From Sphingomonas sp. SORGH_AS_0879 (GTDB lineage: Bacteria; Pseudomonadota; Alphaproteobacteria; Sphingomonadales; Sphingomonadaceae), in assembly GCF_030819175.1 (NCBI RefSeq), contig NZ_JAUTBJ010000002.1, positions 196,001-260,000 on the forward strand: DNA of 64,000 bases, read 5' to 3'. Each line of letters opens with the position of its first letter. Position 1 is the stretch's first letter. The notes beneath the pieces were generated by a model. It made no database searches. It saw only the letters and a program-made list of their open reading frames with translations, and was not told the DNA's origin. The position numbers and the translations under genes are program-made. Positions 59,579-64,000 of the stretch are shown here, piece by piece.

Positions 59579-60148
59579 CTAGATCAGTTCTTTCACCGAC
59601 AGTCCGATCACCACACCGGTCAGCACCATGATCGCCCCCAATGCCAGGCGGAGGGCACGCAACGGCAGGCGACGCCATGCCCGCTCGCCCATCAGCATCG
59701 CGGGCAGCATCGCACCCGCCAAGCCGATCAGCGCGCCGGGCAGGGCGGCCCAGGGCAGGGGCGAGCGGGCGGCGGCGGCCGCCACGACCAACAACCCCGA
59801 ATCGGCGAACAGGATCGCGCCACCGAAGATCACCGCCCCCCCGAACGCGCCCAGCCGGGGCCGCCCATAGGGGTTGGTGGGTCGGGGTATGCGCCCCATC
59901 ATCCCGATTCCCGTTACGACCAGCGCGATCGCCAGCAACAGGCCATGCGTCTCCGGCATGAATTGCGGGGCGAGCAGGATGCCAATCCGGATCGCCCCGG
60001 CGGCCAGCGCCGCCTGCGCCAGCATCAATCCGGCCAGCACCGTCGGCGTCTTTCCGCTTCGGTCCACCAGTTGCGCCGCCAACAGGCTCAATCGTCCGCC
60101 GGTCTGTCCCGCCAGGGTCGCGACCAGGACCAGCATGAAAGCGTCCAT
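59579..60148 (-). CDS. GDT1/TMEM165-like membrane protein, degenerate motifs
   Basis: Integral membrane protein of 189 residues with about six hydrophobic segments in two similar halves, as in the UPF0016 family of Mn2+/Ca2+ exporters. The two family motifs E-x-G-D-K/R-T/S read AGQTGGRLSLLAAQ (first half) and FADSGLLVVAAAA (second half), so the acidic ligands are missing or moved. It could be a divergent member or an unrelated fold. The start overlaps the stop of the 111-residue gene upstream by ATGA. Confidence 0.5.
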   Translation of the reverse strand: MDAFMLVLVATLAGQTGGRLSLLAAQLVDRSGKTPTVLAGLMLAQAALAAGAIRIGILLAPQFMPETHGLLLAIALVVTGIGMMGRIPRPTNPYGRPRLGAFGGAVIFGGAILFADSGLLVVAAAAARSPLPWAALPGALIGLAGAMLPAMLMGERAWRRLPLRALRLALGAIMVLTGVVIGLSVKELI

Positions 60149-60483
60149 CAGGCCGCCAGTCGCACCGAACAGGCTTCCGCGAATCGGTTGGCGGCCTCCA
60201 GATCCTGTCGTTCGCTGGCGACCGCCTCGGTCAGCATCGCGAACCAGCCATGGACGGGCACCGGCCCGTCGCCGCGCATCAGCGCCCGGTCGATGAAGTG
60301 GGTCACCGTCACCGCCGGGGCCAGGCCATGGGCATGGGCAAGCTGGCGAATGGCCTCGATACCGCCCAGCAGATCGGCGGCCGGGGTATAGGGCGCGCGC
60401 ACGTCGAGCGCGGCGATCCGGGCCCAAAGCTGATCCCGTATCTCCGCCGCCGTGTCCCGGTCGGGCGATTCGCCCTGACTCAT
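60148..60483 (-). CDS. hypothetical protein, 111 residues
   Basis: I do not recognise a family. The protein is soluble, mostly helical by composition, with LGGIEAIRQLAHAHGLAP, TVTHFIDRALMRGDGPVPVHGWFAMLTEAVASERQD. The start at 60483 (MSQGESPDR) is preferred to 60513. It is coupled to the GDT1-like gene by a four-base overlap, and both are leftward. Coding potential is supported by the overlap and length, not by homology. Confidence 0.6.
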   Translation of the reverse strand: MSQGESPDRDTAAEIRDQLWARIAALDVRAPYTPAADLLGGIEAIRQLAHAHGLAPAVTVTHFIDRALMRGDGPVPVHGWFAMLTEAVASERQDLEAANRFAEACSVRLAA

Positions 60484-60682
60484 CGTTTCATGCCCACCCG
60501 GCCCCGCACGCATGCCGCGTCATGGGCTGTTTGAACCTGCCGATATAGCGCCATAGGCGTAAAGAGGGGCTTAAATCAGGCGTCATACTTGACTCGGCGG
60601 GCCGGTTGGGCCATGCGCCGCCCTTATATAGCGGCGGCTCCGGCTGCCGCTTTCGCTTTTTCACGCATACAGGAACCAGGTC

Positions 60683-60850
60683 ATGGCCAAGCCGACCACC
60701 GTCAAGATCAAGCTCGTCAGCTCGGCTGATACCGGCTTCTTTTACGTCACCAAGAAGAACCCGCGCACCAAGACCGAGAAGCTGAGCTTCAACAAGTACG
60801 ACCCGGTCGTGCGCAAGCATGTCGAGTTCAAGGAAGCCAAGATCAAGTAA
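60683..60850 (+). CDS. rpmG: 50S ribosomal protein L33
   Basis: Ribosomal protein of 55 residues, [20 protein letters not shown] then [20 protein letters not shown] and a C-terminal KEAKIK. It lacks the paired CxxC motifs, so it is the zinc-free L33 form. The ATG at 60683 follows AGGAACC. It is a single gene with a terminator about 50 bases downstream. Confidence 0.96.
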   Translation: MAKPTTVKIKLVSSADTGFFYVTKKNPRTKTEKLSFNKYDPVVRKHVEFKEAKIK

Positions 60851-60900
60851 TTCGCCGTCGGGCGCCTGTCCCGGCGCCCTGCGAAGGACTTGAAGGCGTG

Positions 60901-60934
60901 AAGCCGCCGTCCTGTCAAGGACGCGCGGCTTTTT
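60901..60934 (+). terminator. Rho-independent terminator after rpmG
   Basis: AAGCCGC...GCGGCTT (60901-60931) with an inner CGTCCTGTCAAGGACG hairpin, followed by TTTTGTC. A second hairpin, GGGCGCC...GGCGCCC, lies upstream at about 60860-60880. Confidence 0.75.
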
Positions 60935-60948
60935 GTCGTTGGTTTCTG

Positions 60949-61052
60949 CTCCCCCTCCCGCAGGCGGGAGGGGGTTGGGGGAGGGCCCTTGCCACGGGCG
61001 ACCCGGCTTGTGGCTTTCCCTCCCCCATCCCCTCCCGCAAGCGGGAGGGGCG
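60949..61052. repeat. dispersed hairpin repeats, family C copy 3
   Basis: CTCCCCCTCCCGCAGGCGGG (60949-60968), continuing AGGGGG, and CCATCCCCTCCCGCAAGCGG (61025-61044), continuing GAGGGG; like the repeats at 14.26 and 21.29 kb. They lie between rpmG and the LysR-type gene. Confidence 0.75.
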
Positions 61053-61102
61053 GGCTTGTGGCGGATGTGTCGGCTTTTCCGAGAGGTTGAAGGCGGCAGC
61101 CC

Positions 61103-61993
61103 CTACGCCGCCGCCGGATACAGCGTCCGGATCAACCAGTCGTGGAACAGCTTCACCGACTTCTGCTGAAGCGCACGCGGGCGACAGACGAACCAGTGGC
61201 TATACGGGCTGTCCACCTCGATATCGAACAGCCGCACCAGGCGCGGATCATGGGCGTGTTCGAAATGGCTGGCATGCATGAAGGCGACGCCCAGCCCTTG
61301 CGCCACCGCCTCCAGCATCAGGCCACCGGAATCGAAGAAGTCGATCGCCTTGGGCTTGATATTGGTCAGCCCCGCAGCCTGGCACCAGGCGGTGAAGGCA
61401 TCGGGCATTTCGCGGTGCAGCAGCGCGGTCATCCCGTTCATCTGCTCGGGATGGAGCAGGGGATTCGGCCCCTCGATCAGCCTTTTGGCGCCGATGACAT
61501 AGACTTTGTTGAAATCCAGCCGCTTGGCATAGAGCGACGGATCGATGTCGCGCCCCAGCGCGATGACCGCGTCCAGTCCTTCGCCCAGCCGCGCGATGCC
61601 ATGGCCGGCGGTATCGATGTCGAGATGCAGTTCGGGATGCGCCGCGCGCAACAGCCCCATATGCGGGAACAGCCGCTGCGCCGCATAGAGCGGCAAGACG
61701 CCCAGGCGCAGGCGCAGCACTTCCTGACCGCTGGTCATCGCCTCCACCGCGTCGGACAATTGGTCGAGCAGCGGGGCGATCTGCTCCATCAGCGTGTCGC
61801 CGTCCTCATTGGGCACCATCGCTTGGTGCCGCCTGGCGAAGAGCGGCTTGCCGACGAAGCGTTCGAGCGTCTGCACCCGGCGGCTGAGCGCCGGGGCGGA
61901 CAGCGCCAGTTCCTCCGCTGCCGCCTTGATGGAGCCCAGGCGGACCACCTGGACAAATGCCTCGATCGCACCGAGCGGGGGAAGCCTGCGCAT
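61103..61993 (-). CDS. LysR-type transcriptional regulator (GcvA-like)
   Basis: DNA-binding regulator of 296 residues. The N-terminal helix-turn-helix is in LGAIEAFVQVVRLGSIKAAAEELALSAPALSRRVQTLERFVGKPLF, and the substrate-binding domain follows from about residue 90. GVAFMHASHFEHAHDPRLVRLFDIEVD and YSHWFVCRP resemble the GcvA/AmpR group. It is divergent from the AAA ATPase gene across 260 bases, so it may regulate itself or that gene. The effector is unknown. Confidence 0.86.
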   Translation of the reverse strand: MRRLPPLGAIEAFVQVVRLGSIKAAAEELALSAPALSRRVQTLERFVGKPLFARRHQAMVPNEDGDTLMEQIAPLLDQLSDAVEAMTSGQEVLRLRLGVLPLYAAQRLFPHMGLLRAAHPELHLDIDTAGHGIARLGEGLDAVIALGRDIDPSLYAKRLDFNKVYVIGAKRLIEGPNPLLHPEQMNGMTALLHREMPDAFTAWCQAAGLTNIKPKAIDFFDSGGLMLEAVAQGLGVAFMHASHFEHAHDPRLVRLFDIEVDSPYSHWFVCRPRALQQKSVKLFHDWLIRTLYPAAA

Positions 61994-62253
61994 GTCGCAC
62001 CTGTACTCGTTGACCTATTGGTCAGAGGATTGCATAAACTGCAATCATAGCCAAGCTTTTCGCACTTGCAACATAATGTTTCGCGCTGCAAAAGGAACGG
62101 GCCTTTCAGGCATCCTCTCCTAAAAACTTTTCGGGCTGGTCGTTTCGATCGGCCCTTTTTTTTGCCTCCGCCTGGCTCCCCGGTCTTTCGCGGACCGGAA
62201 CCCGCCCCCAAGTCCCACGCTTTCGTGTTCAGACACTTTGCCAAGGGACGATC

Positions 62254-64000
62254 ATGGCCGACAGCGACGCGCCGACCCGCAAGATACAGGTGGCCAATAG
62301 CCGCCCCGAGGATTCCGGGCGCGGCCTGGCCCATGTCCCGCGCAGCCTGATGGCGGCGCTCGGCATCACCGAGGGCGACGTCGTGGAGATCGTCGGCAAG
62401 CAGGCCACGCCCGCGCGCGCCGTCGCGCCTTACCCGGAGGACGAAGGGCTCGACCTGCTGCGCATCGACGGGTTGCAGCGCGCCAATGCGGGCGTCGGCT
62501 CGGGCGATTTCGTCGAGGTGCGGCGCGTCGAATCCAAGCCCGCGACGCGCGTCGTCTTCGCCCCCGCGCAGGAAAATCTGCGGCTTCAGGGATCGGCCCA
62601 GGCGCTGAAGCGCACCTTCTTCAACCGCCCGCTCTGTCAGGGCGATGTGGTGGCGACGGCGGGGCAGCAGCGGGTCACCAACATGCCGCCGGGCGTGGCG
62701 CAGTTTATGAACGCGCCGGCCTATGCGCTCCAGGAAATCCGCCTTGCCGTCGTCGCGGCCAGCCCCAAGGGCGTTGTCCATATCGACGAGAATACCGAGG
62801 TCGAACTCCGTCCCGAATATGAGGAACCGCGCGAGGCCAGGCGTGCCGATGTCACCTATGACGATATCGGCGGCATGGCTTCGACCATCGACCAGTTGCG
62901 CGAGATGGTCGAACTGCCGCTGCGTTATCCGGAATTGTTCGAGCGGCTCGGCGTCGAGCCTCCCAAGGGCGTGCTGCTCCATGGCCCGCCCGGCACCGGC
63001 AAGACGCGGCTCGCCCGTGCCGTCGCCAATGAATCGGACGCGCAATTCTTCCTGATCAACGGGCCGGAGATCATGGGCTCGGCCTATGGCGAGTCGGAAC
63101 AGCGCCTCCGCGAGATTTTCGAGGAGGCGACCAAATCCGCCCCCTCGATCGTCTTCATCGACGAGATCGACTCGATCGCCCCCAAGCGCGACCGGGTGCA
63201 GGGCGAGGCGGAGAAGCGGTTGGTCGCGCAGTTGCTCACCCTGATGGACGGGCTGGAGTCGCGCGCGAATCTGGTCATCATCGCCGCGACCAACCGGCCC
63301 GAGGCGATCGACGAGGCGCTGCGTCGGCCGGGTCGGTTCGATCGCGAGATCGTGGTCGGCGTGCCCGACGAACGCGGGCGGCGCGAGATACTGGGCATCC
63401 ACACGCGCGGCATGCCGCTGGGCGACAAGGTGGATCTGGCCGAACTGGCGCGCACCACCTTCGGATTTGTCGGCGCGGACCTGGCCGCGCTGACCCGCGA
63501 GGCGGCGATCGAGGCGGTGCGGCGGATCATGCCGCGCCTGAATCTGGAGGAGCGGACCATCCCGGCCGAGGTGCTCGACACGCTGTCGGTGACGCGCGAG
63601 GACTTCATGGAGGCGCTGAAGCGCGTCCAGCCTTCCGCGATGCGCGAGGTGATGGTGCAGGCGCCGACCGTCCGCTGGGACGATGTCGGCGGGCTCGACA
63701 CCGCGCAGATGAAGCTGAAGGAAGGCGTCGAACTGCCGCTGAAAGACCCGGATGCGTTCCGGCGACTCGGCATTCGCCCGGCCAAGGGCTTCCTGCTCTA
63801 TGGCCCGCCCGGCACCGGCAAGACCTTGCTGGCCAAGGCGGTGGCGCGGGAGGCGCAGGCCAATTTCATCGCCACCAAGTCGAGCGATCTCCTGTCCAAA
63901 TGGTATGGCGAGAGCGAGCAGCAGATCACCAAGCTGTTCGCCCGCGCGCGCCAGGTCGCGCCGACGGTGATCTTCATCGATGAACTCGACTCTCTCGTCC
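62254..64000 (+). CDS. CDC48/p97-family AAA+ ATPase, C-terminus beyond window
   Basis: Two-ring AAA+ unfoldase; 582 residues are visible. The N-terminal double-psi barrel domain includes RGLAHVPRSLMAALGITEGDVVEI. D1 has Walker A GPPGTGKTRLA (about 244-254), Walker B IVFIDEIDSIAP and arginine finger RPGRFDREI. D2 has GPPGTGKTLLAKAV (about 517-530), and KWYGESEQQITKLF and VIFIDELDSLV end at the border. Bacterial CDC48-like proteins occur in alphaproteobacteria, and the substrates are not known. The ATG at 62254 follows AAGGGACG. Confidence 0.93.
   Translation, partial: MADSDAPTRKIQVANSRPEDSGRGLAHVPRSLMAALGITEGDVVEIVGKQATPARAVAPYPEDEGLDLLRIDGLQRANAGVGSGDFVEVRRVESKPATRVVFAPAQENLRLQGSAQALKRTFFNRPLCQGDVVATAGQQRVTNMPPGVAQFMNAPAYALQEIRLAVVAASPKGVVHIDENTEVELRPEYEEPREARRADVTYDDIGGMASTIDQLREMVELPLRYPELFERLGVEPPKGVLLHGPPGTGKTRLARAVANESDAQFFLINGPEIMGSAYGESEQRLREIFEEATKSAPSIVFIDEIDSIAPKRDRVQGEAEKRLVAQLLTLMDGLESRANLVIIAATNRPEAIDEALRRPGRFDREIVVGVPDERGRREILGIHTRGMPLGDKVDLAELARTTFGFVGADLAALTREAAIEAVRRIMPRLNLEERTIPAEVLDTLSVTREDFMEALKRVQPSAMREVMVQAPTVRWDDVGGLDTAQMKLKEGVELPLKDPDAFRRLGIRPAKGFLLYGPPGTGKTLLAKAVAREAQANFIATKSSDLLSKWYGESEQQITKLFARARQVAPTVIFIDELDSLV

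Noticed and set aside
60949..61052. CRISPR-like or terminator array after rpmG
   Set aside because: Dispersed repeat of the same type as at 14.26 and 21.29 kb; the actual terminator is the hairpin with T run at 60901-60934.

Overview
The window is high-GC, densely coded and looks like the chromosome of a Sphingomonas-type alphaproteobacterium (Sphingomonadales). The signs are GTG/TTG starts, ATGA-type overlaps, GANTC (CcrM) sites, a GAAC-N7-GAAC SOS box, class I LysK, and the alphaproteobacterial neighbourhood ppsR-maf-aroE-coaE-dnaQ / hemE-hemJ-rho / mnmE-mnmG-rsmG-parA-parB-holA. No prophage, plasmid backbone or CRISPR array is seen. It reads as core chromosome with one insertion sequence, one MITE-like insert and several families of dispersed palindromic repeats.

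Layout. 0-5.5 kb: a glycan locus with GH51 arabinofuranosidase (cut by the window edge), a GH2 beta-galactosidase and a divergent GH30 galactanase-like enzyme, together suited to type II arabinogalactan. 5.6-12.4 kb: leftward genes (mmcB, SleB-type hydrolase, DUF1491, thioesterase, ptsN, frameshifted hpf, dnaQ, coaE, aroE, maf, ppsR). 12.45-12.75 kb: probable chromosomal origin, with 11 GANTC sites in about 310 bp and a perfect DnaA box. Genes run away from it on both sides. 12.75-29.6 kb: hemE, hemJ, rho, bamE, a cytochrome bc1 chaperone, yceD, a DinG-like helicase with sixA, lysK, mnmE, mnmG, rsmG and parAB. Three parS sites lie at 21.4, 25.4 and 27.9 kb. 29.8-39.3 kb: holA-lptE-leuS-DUF3576, a small outer-membrane protein, thiE-like, YggS, HAD hydrolase, ribA-xthA. 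39.4-40.6 kb: an IS5-type element sitting in the apex of a dispersed hairpin repeat. 40.8-46.3 kb: lolA, OprB porin, msrB, a DsbA-family oxidoreductase, SDR, GNAT, fosA, tRNA-Gly. 46.4-52.3 kb: SOS mutasome imuA-imuB-dnaE2, with dnaE2 frameshifted and a MITE-bearing repeat between imuB and dnaE2. 52.4-64 kb: clpS, a frameshifted crp/fnr regulator, murA, an ATP-dependent DNA ligase, a lipoprotein with a deacetylase-like domain, dps, a GDT1-like membrane protein, rpmG, a LysR regulator and a CDC48-type AAA ATPase that runs off the end.

Data quality: three otherwise intact genes (hpf, dnaE2, crp/fnr) each carry a frameshift explained by one extra base in a short homopolymer. This could be sequencing error or real lesions, and reads are needed to decide. 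All positions come from reading the sequence. Protein families were assigned from recognised motifs and not from database searches.
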